Of a DNA stretch of 64,000 bases, positions 43,576 to 53,387 are shown piece after piece (the stretch's first letter is position 1; each line of letters begins with the position of its first letter). The translations under genes were made by a program, and so were the position numbers. Where the stretch lies: NCBI GenBank assembly GCA_947482115.1, contig CANKII010000009.1:1-64000 (forward strand), given 5' to 3'. The notes under the pieces were generated by a model, which saw nothing but the letters and a program-made list of their open reading frames with translations, did no database searches and was not told the origin of the DNA. This DNA is from Fibrobacterota bacterium. GTDB taxonomy: Bacteria > Fibrobacterota > Fibrobacteria > UBA11236.

Positions 43576-43608
43576 GCCCGGACCCTGAGCTTGTCGAAGG
43601 GCCCGGTG
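43576..43608. repeat. Family B element between convergent genes
   Basis: The core CCCTGAGCTTGTCGAAGGG, whose ends CCCT and AGGG pair, is enclosed by further pairing CCCGG/CCGGT-type ends. It fills the gap between the rsmB stop and the end of the convergent gene at 43609 and could act as a terminator, although no T-run follows. Confidence 0.8.
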
Positions 43609-45078
43609 TCATTTCACATACCTTAACGTTGCCCTCCATCGCATTTGACTTAAACTGAAGTCGGAACCGCAAGGGACGGAGCCATCCGTTTCAATTCGCC
43701 AGCTTTTGGTGATGCGCCAATGCATCCACAGTGAAGCCGTACTCGAAAGATTTTGATCCTTGTCAGATTCTAGCAGCACGCCCGGTCGAATTCGCAAGTC
43801 ACTCCATTTCGCATCAGCGGCCAGTGACAGCCCGTTCCGCGTCGAGTTCTTTTCCCAAATGCGATAAACCCCCGCCCGCCATTCCGGGTAACGCCCCAAT
43901 CTCGTGTCCATCGCCAGAAAATTATGGAAACCGGATGTTCCCGATGCGTAAGTCCATTCGCGATGCAGCGCACGCATTTCAAAAAACAGGTCGCGCCGAT
44001 GCCATTCTACCGTGCCACGTGTTCCCAATTTATGCGCCGAGGTTTGGGGATTCCAAGATGCCCATGCTTCGCTGGTAGCCAAACCTTTTCCATCATTCAT
44101 ACGGAAGGGAAGATGCAGGTTTGCGATCCCTTCACCGGCTCCAGCCAATGCGGTTGAATCATGATCGGCAGTGGGGGAATAGGTCGGATCCCAAACCGAA
44201 ATCCAATCATTGCTGCGTTGTCGCAGGGTGATTTGTAATTGCCCCGAATTGACGAAAGGTTGGGTCCATTTTGCGCCGAGTGCGTATCCGCCGTCCTGAT
44301 TTTGTCGCGACGAAGACCATGCTCCGTTCAAAGCCAGTCTTTGTTGCGGCGAAGTCAAACCTGCTGCGACCAGTTGATCGGCCACGGAGTCTTGACCATT
44401 GCGAGTGATGCGGGTTTCTGAAAGCTGCAGCGAAGCGAACCAGGGGAGGACTGTCATAACACCAGCCGTGAATTGATGCAGCTCCCACGGCTTTTCCCAA
44501 GGTGGTACGCCGCTGCCCTGCACCGGATCCCACGCGCTCACGGCATAAGCTTTCCAGTTGTCCGTAGAAACACCGGCACCCAATCCCTGCGGAATGGAAG
44601 TGGTGGAAATCAACTCATCGGATTCCGGTGTTGCACTCCATCCTATGGGAAGTGCACGGCGCGGCAACCATCGCGGCCATATCGGCATGGCGGGATCATT
44701 CATGTCACCTGCGAGCACTCGCCAGGTCCCGGAGCTTGTCGAAGGACTGGTCCAGCTCAATTGTTTTCGCGCCAGACTGTCGTTGCGGAATTCGACACGA
44801 CTGTTCCAGCCATTGCCTTGAGCCTGATGCCGCGCGATGGATTGAATGGCCGAACCCGGTTTTTGCGCCACAGAGAATGAGGCCCTCGCTGATGCGTTCT
44901 CCGCCACATTCTCTTCGTCGGCATTTTGCGCCATGGGAGCTTCCCAGTTGCAGGAATCCTCTGCGGCCTCATCCGGCGTGACCGCAAGGAGTTCCTGATC
45001 CGGAGCTGCATAGGTCGAATCGCCGCAGGCCGAAGGCATGCTGGATGCGAGGAAGAGGGATAAAAGTGCGGTTGTCAT
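43609..45078 (-). CDS. Putative outer-membrane beta-barrel-type protein
   Basis: A 489-residue exported protein with a short N-terminal signal (MTTALLSLFLASSMPSACG). It is rich in alternating strands with Trp, Arg and Asn (for example GWNSRVEFRNDSLA and LNGAWSSSRQNQDGGYALGA) and ends in the strand MRWRATLRYVK. This is the look of an outer-membrane barrel with long loops; I do not recognise a family. A family B repeat at 44724 is translated as SPSTSSGT. It is divergent from proB. Confidence 0.6.
   Translation of the reverse strand: MTTALLSLFLASSMPSACGDSTYAAPDQELLAVTPDEAAEDSCNWEAPMAQNADEENVAENASARASFSVAQKPGSAIQSIARHQAQGNGWNSRVEFRNDSLARKQLSWTSPSTSSGTWRVLAGDMNDPAMPIWPRWLPRRALPIGWSATPESDELISTTSIPQGLGAGVSTDNWKAYAVSAWDPVQGSGVPPWEKPWELHQFTAGVMTVLPWFASLQLSETRITRNGQDSVADQLVAAGLTSPQQRLALNGAWSSSRQNQDGGYALGAKWTQPFVNSGQLQITLRQRSNDWISVWDPTYSPTADHDSTALAGAGEGIANLHLPFRMNDGKGLATSEAWASWNPQTSAHKLGTRGTVEWHRRDLFFEMRALHREWTYASGTSGFHNFLAMDTRLGRYPEWRAGVYRIWEKNSTRNGLSLAADAKWSDLRIRPGVLLESDKDQNLSSTASLWMHWRITKSWRIETDGSVPCGSDFSLSQMRWRATLRYVK
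44724..44752. repeat. Family B element inside the barrel-type gene
   Basis: The core GGAGCTTGTCGAAGGAC is flanked by partly pairing GGTCC/GGTCC-type ends. It lies in frame in the minus-strand gene and encodes a Ser/Thr-rich loop, as family B does in pheA. Confidence 0.75.
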
Positions 45079-45165
45079 AAGCTGTGAGAGAAATTAACGG
45101 CCCGCCGGGCCGGAAGAGTTGATCCCGGTCACATCGAAGCCAACCTATTTTGCATTTTTGGAGGG

Positions 45166-46293
45166 ATGAAATCCCAGGAAGCTTTGTTTCAAGATTTGCG
45201 CACCTTGGTGGTCAAGGTGGGCACGCGCGTTTTATGCGATGAGGACAACACGCTCAGCCAAACGCGGCTGGCCAATCTCGCATCCGGCATCAGCGGCTTG
45301 CATGACCGCGGCTATTCGGTGGTGCTCGTCACTTCCGGTGCTGTCGGAGTGGGCATGGGTGTGCTCGGTTATTCACAGCGGCCCACGGTTCCCGCCGAGA
45401 AACAGGCCTGCGCGGCCATCGGTCAAATCCGTTTGATGCAGGCGTATGCCGATTTGTTTCAGTCGCATGGAAAAACCGTGGCGCAAATTCTTTTGACCGG
45501 AGACGACTTCCGCGATCAAAAGCGTTTCAACAGCGTGCGTCAAACCGTTCGCACCTTGCTGGCCAAAGGCGTGGTTCCCATCGTGAATGAGAATGACACG
45601 GTGACCATGGAAGAGATCAAGGTCGGAGACAACGACAAACTCTCCGCCGACGTGGCGCAATTTCTCGAAGCGGATTTACTTGTCATCCTGTCGGACGAGG
45701 AAGGGCTTTACGACAAGAATCCCAAGGCGCATAAGGATGCGCGTCGCATTGAAGTGGTGGAGCGCATCACTTCGGAAATTTTAAAACTCGCGGAAGAAAA
45801 ACCTGGCTCCGCCGTGAGTGTGGGCGGCATGCGCGCAAAGTTGAATGCGATTCGTCAGGTCACCGAAGCGGGAACACCCGCAGTGCTGGCGCGCGGGCAT
45901 CGCGTCAATCTCGTCGAACTCGTCCAAGGTCGTGGTCAGGGAACTTTGTTCTTGCCGCGTTCCACACGCATCGGTCGCAAACAGCGCTGGTTGGCATTTG
46001 TGTCGAAGGCCAAGGGACAATTGTTACTGGATGCCGGAGCGGTGAAGGCTTTGCAAGGGAGGCATAGCAGTGTATTGCCCGCAGGCATCAAAAAAGTTCG
46101 CGGAACCTTCGAGCCCGGAGATTTTGTCGAAGTCTGCGGTTTGGATGGCGAAGCCATCGGCCGCGGCCGCGCTGCCTATTCCTCTGCGGATGTGGAGAAG
46201 ATTAAAGGGCAGAAAAGCGCACGAATCGCGGAAATTCTGGAACGCAAAGGCCCCGGTGAAGTCATCCACCGCGACCGCCTTGTAGTGTATTGA
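45166..46293 (+). CDS. proB: Glutamate 5-kinase
   Basis: A 375-residue enzyme for the first step of proline synthesis. The amino-acid-kinase domain (about residues 10-255) has LVVKVGTRVLCDE, VTSGAVGVGMGVLG and VPIVNENDTVTMEEI; a PUA domain follows (about 280-372). The start ATG is preceded by TTGGAGGG. Its usual partner proA lies 1.4 kb downstream; a reverse-oriented Shedu-like gene is inserted between them, so the two may no longer share a message. Confidence 0.95.
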   Translation: MKSQEALFQDLRTLVVKVGTRVLCDEDNTLSQTRLANLASGISGLHDRGYSVVLVTSGAVGVGMGVLGYSQRPTVPAEKQACAAIGQIRLMQAYADLFQSHGKTVAQILLTGDDFRDQKRFNSVRQTVRTLLAKGVVPIVNENDTVTMEEIKVGDNDKLSADVAQFLEADLLVILSDEEGLYDKNPKAHKDARRIEVVERITSEILKLAEEKPGSAVSVGGMRAKLNAIRQVTEAGTPAVLARGHRVNLVELVQGRGQGTLFLPRSTRIGRKQRWLAFVSKAKGQLLLDAGAVKALQGRHSSVLPAGIKKVRGTFEPGDFVEVCGLDGEAIGRGRAAYSSADVEKIKGQKSARIAEILERKGPGEVIHRDRLVVY

Positions 46294-46345
46294 ATTGAAA
46301 TTTCAGATAAATTCGAAACGCGCGACTATCTAGATCATCGTCGCA

Positions 46346-47509
46346 TCATTTTTGATTGTGTTGAACAATATATTTGGCGCGCTCATAGAGTTCGTCAAAT
46401 GTGATGATTTCCGGGTTCAGAGTATTCTTGCGATATAATTCGAATGATCGATATTTTTCTTCGTTTACCCCATTCGGGCCAATAAATTCGCTCAGGTTGC
46501 CAATGACTAGGTAGGATTTGGCTTGATAATTAAAAGCTTCTTCACCTGTAGGAAAACCGTCATTATTTGTAAGACGAATTTTTGAAGACAGACTGTTGAG
46601 AGCAGACGCAACAGTGCCTTGTACTTGAGCTACGGCTCCGACTAATTCTTCAGAAGGAGCCCAGCATCCGGAACGATATGGTTGCTTTTCTAACAAAGAC
46701 GTTTTATGGGTTTTTATTTCAATAAAACAGAGACTAGAAATGAGTCCCCGTGTTTTCATCATTGCGTCAGTGATTTTTCCATGAGTAGAAACATTATGAC
46801 CTTGGACAATCTGTTCAAGCTTCTTGTCATCAAGGTTGGACAGATATACGTATCCTAGTCCATAACCAAAGATCCACGAATTTTTTTCAAAGTATCTCTG
46901 CCAAAGTTTTTCGTTGCCGGAATTAGTTTTCACCTTTAGCGATTCAAAATAGGCATCATCTTCAATTAGAGATTTGTAGACATCCAATTGCTTCTTTCTG
47001 TATCCAACGGCAACTACATCCTCTTTGGTGATCTCGGATCTTAAAACCTCTGTAAATAAATCTTGGTTTTCATTTAGAAGACTTCTGACTTGCTTATCAG
47101 ATAAAATAAGCCTCTTTAAGTCTTCATCCGAAATATTCAATGCCCGATCATTCTCAAACCGTACCGATTGAATATTGTGAATGAACTCTAGTAGATTGTG
47201 AATCTCATCGCCAATGAAAGCGAAGCTTGCATTATGAGGCTTATCTGTGGCAACAGTATAGCCTTGTATGCTGAGTACAAAAATGCCGCGATTGTCTTCG
47301 AAAAATTTCGCCACGATTGACTTTTTGGCGCCTTCATGATGTCTAAGTACAATCTCATCTTTTATTGTGGCAAAGGCATAGTCATCCTCAGATTTGAGCA
47401 CCTTGGAGGCGATGCGAACCTTGCGGCTACTATCACTAAAAGAAGGAAGGCTCTTACTGACATAAGTTTTTCCTAGCCGCTTGTTTTCAGCATAATTCAA
47501 GTCATCCAT
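46346..47509 (-). CDS. sduA: Shedu (SduA/DUF4263) anti-phage nuclease
   Basis: A 387-residue protein of the single-gene Shedu defence system. The C-terminal DUF4263 nuclease domain (about residues 205-360) has the PD-(D/E)xK layout: Asp248 in GKITDAMMKTRG, Glu264 and Lys266 in CFIEIKTHKT, and WAPSEELVGAVAQVQ with Gln295. The N-terminal 200 residues are a variable sensor part. ATG at 47509 with AGGGGGAA ahead is chosen over an upstream in-frame start at 47650, because a good promoter lies within that upstream part. It sits reversed between proB and proA and looks more AT-rich than its neighbours, which suggests acquisition. Confidence 0.83.
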   Translation of the reverse strand: MDDLNYAENKRLGKTYVSKSLPSFSDSSRKVRIASKVLKSEDDYAFATIKDEIVLRHHEGAKKSIVAKFFEDNRGIFVLSIQGYTVATDKPHNASFAFIGDEIHNLLEFIHNIQSVRFENDRALNISDEDLKRLILSDKQVRSLLNENQDLFTEVLRSEITKEDVVAVGYRKKQLDVYKSLIEDDAYFESLKVKTNSGNEKLWQRYFEKNSWIFGYGLGYVYLSNLDDKKLEQIVQGHNVSTHGKITDAMMKTRGLISSLCFIEIKTHKTSLLEKQPYRSGCWAPSEELVGAVAQVQGTVASALNSLSSKIRLTNNDGFPTGEEAFNYQAKSYLVIGNLSEFIGPNGVNEEKYRSFELYRKNTLNPEIITFDELYERAKYIVQHNQK

Positions 47510-47562
47510 TTTGGGATTCCCCCTATAGTGCCAGTGAGAATAATGAGTATTGGCTACGACAA

Positions 47563-47590
47563 GTATTACATCCCGACCCAACACTGTCAA
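47563..47590 (-). promoter_or_regulatory. Sigma-70-type promoter of the Shedu gene
   Basis: On the minus strand, TTGACA (complement of 47585-47590) and TAATAC (complement of 47563-47568) are 16 bases apart. Transcription would start near 47556, giving a leader of about 47 bases before ATG 47509. This supports the downstream start codon. Confidence 0.6.
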
Positions 47591-47696
47591 TGGAGCTTTA
47601 AAACGCAAAGAATGAGGTTTTTCGGTCTTCAGAAACAGTGAACGCCTCAATTAAAAAAGAACGAGCAAGTTCTTAACCCTAACTAAATTTTCCTCC

Positions 47697-48956
47697 ATGG
47701 ACTCTTTATCAACCTACGCCCAGGAATTGGGCAAAAACGCCAGAGCCGCTTCGCGCGTACTCAGAGCTGCCACTAAAAAACAGCGCAATGATGCGTTGAT
47801 CGCGTTGGCGAAACAAATCCGGGCGAACGCCAAATCGATTCTCGTGGCCAACGACAAGGACGTTGCGGAGGGAAAAGCCAACGGCCTTTCTTCCGCCATG
47901 ATCGATCGACTCTTGCTGAATCCTTCGCGACTCGAAAACATCGCCAAGAGCGTGGAAGACATTTCCCGTCTGCCCGACCCTCTCGGAAAACTGTTGGGGA
48001 AAAATTCCCGCAAGGATGGATTAAATATTTCGCGTATCTCCGTTCCCATCGGTGTTGTGCTTTTCATTTTTGAATCGCGCCCCAATGTCACCATCGACGG
48101 TGCGGCGCTGTGTGTCAAAAGTGGCAATGCAGTGATTCTTCGCGGCGGCAAGGAAGCAGCGCGAACCAACGCGGCTTTCGGCGAATGCGTGCGCAAAGCT
48201 TTGCGCGCGGTAAAACTTCCCGAAGCTTCGGCGCAGGTGGTGAACACCACCGATCGCGCATTACTGGATGTTCTCTTGCGCGATGCGGCGCATATTGATC
48301 TCGTCATTCCTCGCGGCGGCGAAAACTTGATTCACGCCGTGGTGGAGAAGTCGCGCATTCCCGTGGTCAAACATTACAAGGGCGTATGCCACACCTATGT
48401 GGACAAAAGCGCCGATCCAAAATCCGCCTTGGCGATTGTATTGAATGCCAAAACCCAGCGCACGGGTGTTTGCAATGCCATGGAGACGTTGTTGTTGGAT
48501 GCAGAATTGAAGCCCCAAGTCGGCGCTTCGATTCTCAAAGCGCTGGCGGATAAAGGCGTGGAGCTTTACGGCGATGCAGCTTCCAAGCGTTTGTTCTCAG
48601 GAATGAAACCTGCGACAGAAGAAACCTATGACATCGAATATCTCGACATGAAATGTTCGGTGAAAGTGGTGAAGGGTGTGGATGGCGCCATTGCGCATAT
48701 TGCGAAACACGGCACGGGTCACACCGATGCGGTGCTGGCGAAATCGCCTGCGGTACAGAAAGCATTCACCGCCAGCATCGACAGTGCATCGGTGATGGTC
48801 AATGCCTCCACGCGTTTTGCGGATGGCGGAGAATACGGACTTGGTGCCGAAGTGGGTATCAGCACCGACAAGCTGCATGCGCGCGGCCCGATGGGACTGG
48901 AAAGTTTGACCACGTATCAATGGATCGTGGAGGGCAAGGGCCATGTCCGCAAGTAA
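47697..48956 (+). CDS. proA: Glutamate-5-semialdehyde dehydrogenase (gamma-glutamyl phosphate reductase)
   Basis: A 419-residue enzyme that reduces gamma-glutamyl phosphate, the second step of proline synthesis. The catalytic Cys is in [13 protein letters not shown], and the NADP-binding part has [19 protein letters not shown] and LRGGKEA. The end ([20 protein letters not shown]) is typical. It starts with TTTTCCTCCATGG, where the ribosome site is weak, and it overlaps hisI by 14 bases. Confidence 0.95.
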   Translation: MDSLSTYAQELGKNARAASRVLRAATKKQRNDALIALAKQIRANAKSILVANDKDVAEGKANGLSSAMIDRLLLNPSRLENIAKSVEDISRLPDPLGKLLGKNSRKDGLNISRISVPIGVVLFIFESRPNVTIDGAALCVKSGNAVILRGGKEAARTNAAFGECVRKALRAVKLPEASAQVVNTTDRALLDVLLRDAAHIDLVIPRGGENLIHAVVEKSRIPVVKHYKGVCHTYVDKSADPKSALAIVLNAKTQRTGVCNAMETLLLDAELKPQVGASILKALADKGVELYGDAASKRLFSGMKPATEETYDIEYLDMKCSVKVVKGVDGAIAHIAKHGTGHTDAVLAKSPAVQKAFTASIDSASVMVNASTRFADGGEYGLGAEVGISTDKLHARGPMGLESLTTYQWIVEGKGHVRK

Positions 48957-49347
48957 TGGTACGATTTCCGGCCCGGAGTGGCTGCGCGATTTGAAATTCG
49001 ATGACAAAGGTTTGGTCACAGCCGTGGCGATTGACAATGCCAACGGCGATGTGCTCATGCTGGCGCACATGAATGCCGAAGCAGTGCAGAAAACTCTCGC
49101 CACGGGTTTGATGACCTATTGGTCGCGTTCTCGGAAATCGCTGTGGGTCAAGGGCGAAACATCGGGCAACACCCAGCGCATGATCTCGGCGCACCTCGAT
49201 TGCGATGGCGATGCCTTGGTGTTTCGCATCGTGCAAGAAGGCATCGGTGCGGCGTGCCACGAGGGTTATCGCAGTTGTTTTTTCCGGCAATTTGAAAATG
49301 GAAAATGGGCCGTTCAGGGTTCACCCATTGCGTTTCCAAAATCCTGA
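48943..49347 (+). CDS. hisI: Phosphoribosyl-AMP cyclohydrolase
   Basis: A 134-residue histidine-synthesis enzyme that opens the purine ring of PR-AMP. The zinc and magnesium ligands are in [13 protein letters not shown] and [25 protein letters not shown] is also present. It is the stand-alone HisI form without the HisE pyrophosphohydrolase domain. Other his genes are not in the window. It starts within the last codons of proA. Confidence 0.95.
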   Translation: MSASNGTISGPEWLRDLKFDDKGLVTAVAIDNANGDVLMLAHMNAEAVQKTLATGLMTYWSRSRKSLWVKGETSGNTQRMISAHLDCDGDALVFRIVQEGIGAACHEGYRSCFFRQFENGKWAVQGSPIAFPKS

Positions 49348-50323
49348 TCCCCCCACATGGTTTGACGCCCTAAAAAAATTCTGGGCTGACGAAGGTTTTG
49401 ATCCGTCGAGTCAAAATCTGTTGCTGGCTGTTTCCGGCGGTTGTGATTCCATGGCCATGTTGGAATTGTTTCACCGCCATGTGGTTCCCATTTTTCATTG
49501 CCGATTGTTCGCGATTCATATCAACCATGGTTTGCGCCCGGACGCGGATGATGATCAATATTTTGTGGAACAATTGTGCTTTGAGAAAAACATTCCACTC
49601 GAAGTGAAAATTCTTGATCCTTCCACTCGTCCTGTTGGGCAATCCATGGAAATGTGGGGAAGAGAACATCGATACGTCGCCTTTGAACGCGCGCAAAAAA
49701 AGTTTGGCACACAGCTCACTCTCACAGCGCACCATCGCGATGATGTGGTGGAAACATTTTGTTTGCGAATGTGGCGGGGAACCGGGTTTGCCGGAATGGC
49801 GGGGATCTCTTTCCGCAGGACGGATGAAGTCGTTCGTCCCTTGTTGCCGGTGAGTCGAAAAGATTTGAGCGAGTGGTTAATTACGTTGGACCAAACTTGG
49901 AAGGAAGACTCTTCCAACACCGATGTGACCGTGCCGCGAAATTGGGTGCGTCATCATCTATTGCCGCAATGGCGTTTGCAGGAACCGGATGTGGAGGATC
50001 GGATTTTTCACATCACCCGTGAAGTGGCGAAGCTGCGACCGCTTTGGGAAAAGTCCCTTGATGCATTCTATCCTCGGGAAGAAGTGCATATTCGCGGGGG
50101 CATTCCCATGGAGTGGCTGGAGGATGAAAATACGGATGCAGCCTGCCTGCGCCTTTTATTGCCATTGCTTGGAGTGGCCAGACCAAACCCTGAATTGATT
50201 TCCGAAATTTTTCGTCAGACCCGAAATTCCCGCAGCATCCAAGTACGGGTTGATGAAAACATGATTTTGAAAGGGAAACAGGGAGTATTGATTGCAAAGC
50301 GCATTATTTCGGCGTCTGGCTAA
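49298..50323 (+). CDS. tilS: tRNA(Ile)-lysidine synthase
   Basis: A 341-residue enzyme that puts lysidine at position 34 of tRNA(Ile)CAU and so defines AUA decoding. The ATP-binding loop is [16 protein letters not shown], followed by [20 protein letters not shown] and [21 protein letters not shown]. The C-terminal third is shortened compared with E. coli TilS. The exact start is uncertain: ATG at 49298 or TTG at 49328, both inside the end of hisI. Confidence 0.9.
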   Translation: MENGPFRVHPLRFQNPDPPTWFDALKKFWADEGFDPSSQNLLLAVSGGCDSMAMLELFHRHVVPIFHCRLFAIHINHGLRPDADDDQYFVEQLCFEKNIPLEVKILDPSTRPVGQSMEMWGREHRYVAFERAQKKFGTQLTLTAHHRDDVVETFCLRMWRGTGFAGMAGISFRRTDEVVRPLLPVSRKDLSEWLITLDQTWKEDSSNTDVTVPRNWVRHHLLPQWRLQEPDVEDRIFHITREVAKLRPLWEKSLDAFYPREEVHIRGGIPMEWLEDENTDAACLRLLLPLLGVARPNPELISEIFRQTRNSRSIQVRVDENMILKGKQGVLIAKRIISASG

Positions 50324-50381
50324 GGGGGGTGTTTCCGTAACCGAGTGTTTCCCCAGTTTTCGTATGCACGATTCAAGATTT

Positions 50382-50398
50382 GGCTTTAATTTAAAGCC
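50382..50398. promoter_or_regulatory. AT-rich palindrome upstream of the secreted dehydrogenase-like gene
   Basis: GGCTTTAA and TTAAAGCC pair around a single T. It lies 35 bases upstream of the ATG at 50433 and 59 bases after tilS. It could be an operator, or the terminator of tilS without a clear T-run. Confidence 0.4.
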
Positions 50399-50432
50399 TG
50401 TAAAATAAAGCTTTTGAAAGGGTTTGGAACAC

Positions 50433-52220
50433 ATGAATTTACTCAGGAAAATTTTACCGGTGATCGTTTTGATGGCGGTTGTTTTGCCGATTTCCATTTC
50501 GGGTCAAGCCTTGCTTCCCGGCATTCATCCGCATTTTAACCTGACCGGTTTGCGACCGCCGGGATTCAACCCGCGTGTCAGCGGCATGGACTTTTTACCG
50601 AACGGGGATCTGGTCGTTGCCACATGGGATGGATTCGGCACTGCTACCACGCGGCCAGGCACGGTGTACATCGTGAAAAATGCCCAGACCGGGGACTCAA
50701 CCAAGGTCACTTATAAAACCTTTGCAACCAACATGAATGAACCGCTTGGCGTCAAGGTTGTGAGCGGTGAAATTTATGTGATTCAAAAAGATTCCCTTGT
50801 GCAACTTCTGGACACCAACAAGGACGAGGTGATGGATGGCGTACGAAAAATCACGGGCGGCTGGTCCCGTAATCCCACCGACAACAGCAACAAGGATCTC
50901 CAATTCATGCATGGGATGGTTTTCACACCTTCTCCGGACAACCGCCTCATTGCGGGCATGGCCACTCGATGGAATAATGGTGGGCCAGCATCCTCCTCAG
51001 GAACTAATGCCGCGCATGACGGCTGCATCATCGGCGCCTCCCTGAACCGAACCACCTATGATGTCATCGCCTGCGGCATTCGCAGCCCGGACGGCATAGT
51101 CCTTGGACCTGAAGACGGGATATTCGTCACCGACAATCAGGGCAACTATGTTCCCGCCTCCAAGCTGCTGCACATCAAGCAGGGACGCTTCTTCAACGTG
51201 TATCACAGTCCGGCCAGCCCCTTTGAGTCCACAACCGTCACGCGTCCGGTGATTTGGATGCCGCATGGCACCACGGTGGACAAGATTGGCGTTTCGCCAA
51301 CCCAACCCGTTTATGTGAAGACCGGCGTCTTCGCAGGGCAAATGTTTTGTGGTGACAATAATCTTGGCACCATACAACGGTATTTTCTGGAGAAAGTCAA
51401 CGGAGAATATCAGGGAGCCATCTTCCGATTTTCCAGCGGCCTGACTGCGGCGGCCCACCGGATGATCACAGGGCCGGATGGTGCGATTTATATCGGCGAC
51501 ATTGGGGCAACCAGTTCCGAATGGGGCGGTTGGGCGTGGAACAGCCAGCAATACGGCCTGCAACGCATGACCGAAAACAGCAATGCCTTTTTCGACATGC
51601 TGGCCGTGCGATCCACCGGTCCCACTTCCTTTGAAATCGATTTCACCGAGCCTTCAAATTCGCTTTCACCGAGCACCTTCACCATTCAGGAGTGGAGCGT
51701 TACTCCGCAACAGGCGTATGGCACCCGCATTAACAGCGACACAAGGACTTTGCCCGTCCAGTCCGTGACCATGAGTTCGGATGGCAAAACGGCAACACTG
51801 CTAATTCCGGGTTTGAAAAAGAGCTCGAACGACAGCAGTTTCATCGTCTACATCAAACTATCCCCCACTTTGCAATCGACGACGGGGCATACACTATGGT
51901 CTTCGCAGGCTTGGTATACGCTTAATAATTTCGGACCGGGAGAACAGGTGGTGGCCATTGAAACCCGCAATGCAAAAACCAACGCTTCTCGATGGAATTC
52001 CCGTGCAAGTGTTTTGCCGGGCGGCTTCTTGCAAGCCACGTGGATAAACCATGCAGTGGAGAACGTGGATGTTCTCGCATTGAACGGTCGCGTACTGGAA
52101 AGTGCCTCCGGTCTTGGGCATGGAAAGTGGATGTCGAGCAACACCTACCGAAAAGGCGTGTACATCGTACGCTTGCGAGTTGGAACGGTTTCCGTTTCGC
52201 ATAAGGTGAGCGCTCCATGA
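50433..52220 (+). CDS. Secreted beta-propeller protein, PQQ/sugar-dehydrogenase-like, with sorting domain
   Basis: A 595-residue secreted protein. The signal peptide is at about residues 1-25. The central part (about 35-390) resembles soluble glucose/sorbosone dehydrogenase-like propellers: GLRPPGFNPRVSGMDFLPNG, LVVATWDGFG, CGIRSPDGIVLGPEDGIFV and ITGPDGAIYIGDIG. The last 75 residues form a sorting domain (VDVLALNGRVLESASG through GVYIVRLRVG). ATG at 50433 is used. The following DUF1080 gene starts within its stop codon (ATGA), so the two are probably made together and act on the same sugar substrate outside the cell. Confidence 0.75.
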   Translation: MNLLRKILPVIVLMAVVLPISISGQALLPGIHPHFNLTGLRPPGFNPRVSGMDFLPNGDLVVATWDGFGTATTRPGTVYIVKNAQTGDSTKVTYKTFATNMNEPLGVKVVSGEIYVIQKDSLVQLLDTNKDEVMDGVRKITGGWSRNPTDNSNKDLQFMHGMVFTPSPDNRLIAGMATRWNNGGPASSSGTNAAHDGCIIGASLNRTTYDVIACGIRSPDGIVLGPEDGIFVTDNQGNYVPASKLLHIKQGRFFNVYHSPASPFESTTVTRPVIWMPHGTTVDKIGVSPTQPVYVKTGVFAGQMFCGDNNLGTIQRYFLEKVNGEYQGAIFRFSSGLTAAAHRMITGPDGAIYIGDIGATSSEWGGWAWNSQQYGLQRMTENSNAFFDMLAVRSTGPTSFEIDFTEPSNSLSPSTFTIQEWSVTPQQAYGTRINSDTRTLPVQSVTMSSDGKTATLLIPGLKKSSNDSSFIVYIKLSPTLQSTTGHTLWSSQAWYTLNNFGPGEQVVAIETRNAKTNASRWNSRASVLPGGFLQATWINHAVENVDVLALNGRVLESASGLGHGKWMSSNTYRKGVYIVRLRVGTVSVSHKVSAP

Positions 52221-53263
52221 ATCCGCTGAAATTTTGGACCGGAATACTTCCAGGTTTGTGTCTTGCTCTGCTGGCGCAGGCCCAGACTCCGGTTGTCAAT
52301 CTTCCCCAGCCTGACAGTGCCGGATGGATCCGACTTTTTCGCGGAACCAACACCAGCGACTTTTACGCTTATACCGCCGGAGGCCCTCCGAGTAAAAACC
52401 AGATCGCTTTTCCAGGAACCCCTTTCTTCATTCAATCCGGGGATACCATTCGCACCACGGGCTCTCCCAATGGCCAGCTCATTTTTCGGCAACCATTCTC
52501 CCATTACCTCGCCACGGTGGAAATGATGTGGCCGAACAGTCTCGGCAATACCGGCATGATGACCAAGATTCAGGTGGATGACACCGGCCAAGGTGGTGGA
52601 TTGCCCCGCGCAGTGGAATGTCAAGGCGATCCCAATCAGGGGATGGGCCAGATCTGGGCGCTGGGTAGCATCGGCGGCCAGTCTGGAGGAACCTGGATTA
52701 CCGTGCATGCAAAAAGCATTACTCACCCGCAAAATTCCAGTCAGACGGCGCGTCAAGCTGACAGCACCGCACCGGAAATCGATTATGGAGGTGTAGGAGC
52801 GCCCAGCAATAACCTGATCGTCGGTTATCCCGGATGGATGCAACCTCGACCTGCCGCCCTCACTTCCACTCCTCGCGGATGGGTCACCTTTCTGGTCGAA
52901 TCCCATGGCCGGGACACAACGCGTCATTTCATCAACGGCCAAAAGGTGATGCAATACACGAACCCGCGCATCGCGCCAAAGGCAAATGCCAATCAGGTGA
53001 TCAAATATCTTACCGAAGGCATGCTTTCCCTGCAATCAGAAGGTACGGTCATCTGGTATCGGAATTTCAAAATCAAGCTGCTCCCGCAGGATCCGCTTTA
53101 CGCCGCGTTATACGGTTCCGTCCATTTGAAGAATCGGATCCAACCCAAGGCATCTTCAGTCAAACCATTGATGACTTTGAACGTGATTGGCGGCAGAATG
53201 GTTCTGGTTTCCAAGGAAGGGATTCCTTTTTCCTTGATGGGAAAAACGCTTCCTTCTCTATAA
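52217..53263 (+). CDS. Secreted DUF1080 (3-keto-disaccharide hydrolase-type) protein
   Basis: A 348-residue secreted protein with signal peptide at residues 1-22. The DUF1080 domain spans about 30-290: SAGWIRLFRGTNTSDFYAY, GQLIFRQPFSHYLATVEMMW, MGQIWALGSIGG, and the last strand SLQSEGTVIWYRNFKIKLLP, which is the family ending. Members are beta-sandwich hydrolases or binding proteins; some cleave 3-keto-glucosides. It is coupled to a putative sugar dehydrogenase, a sensible partner, since oxidation would create the 3-keto substrate (inference). The tail may be a reduced sorting signal. Confidence 0.8.
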   Translation: MNPLKFWTGILPGLCLALLAQAQTPVVNLPQPDSAGWIRLFRGTNTSDFYAYTAGGPPSKNQIAFPGTPFFIQSGDTIRTTGSPNGQLIFRQPFSHYLATVEMMWPNSLGNTGMMTKIQVDDTGQGGGLPRAVECQGDPNQGMGQIWALGSIGGQSGGTWITVHAKSITHPQNSSQTARQADSTAPEIDYGGVGAPSNNLIVGYPGWMQPRPAALTSTPRGWVTFLVESHGRDTTRHFINGQKVMQYTNPRIAPKANANQVIKYLTEGMLSLQSEGTVIWYRNFKIKLLPQDPLYAALYGSVHLKNRIQPKASSVKPLMTLNVIGGRMVLVSKEGIPFSLMGKTLPSL

Positions 53264-53387
53264 GTGGCGTTCTTATTGCCACATGTGTTTCGATTTGAAT
53301 CATTTGTAGGTAAAAAACAGGCTTTTTCCCGAATCGCCGCTCCGTTAGAAAGTATTTTGAGAGACGAAGGGATTATACCATCCAATT

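Noticed and set aside
45099-45112. GC-rich palindrome between the barrel-type gene and proB as an operator
   Set aside because: Short GGCCCG/CGGGCC pairing in a GC-rich spot with no second copy; too weak to support.
47510-47650. N-terminal extension of the Shedu protein by 47 codons
   Set aside because: A good sigma-70-type promoter lies inside this stretch and a ribosome site precedes ATG 47509.
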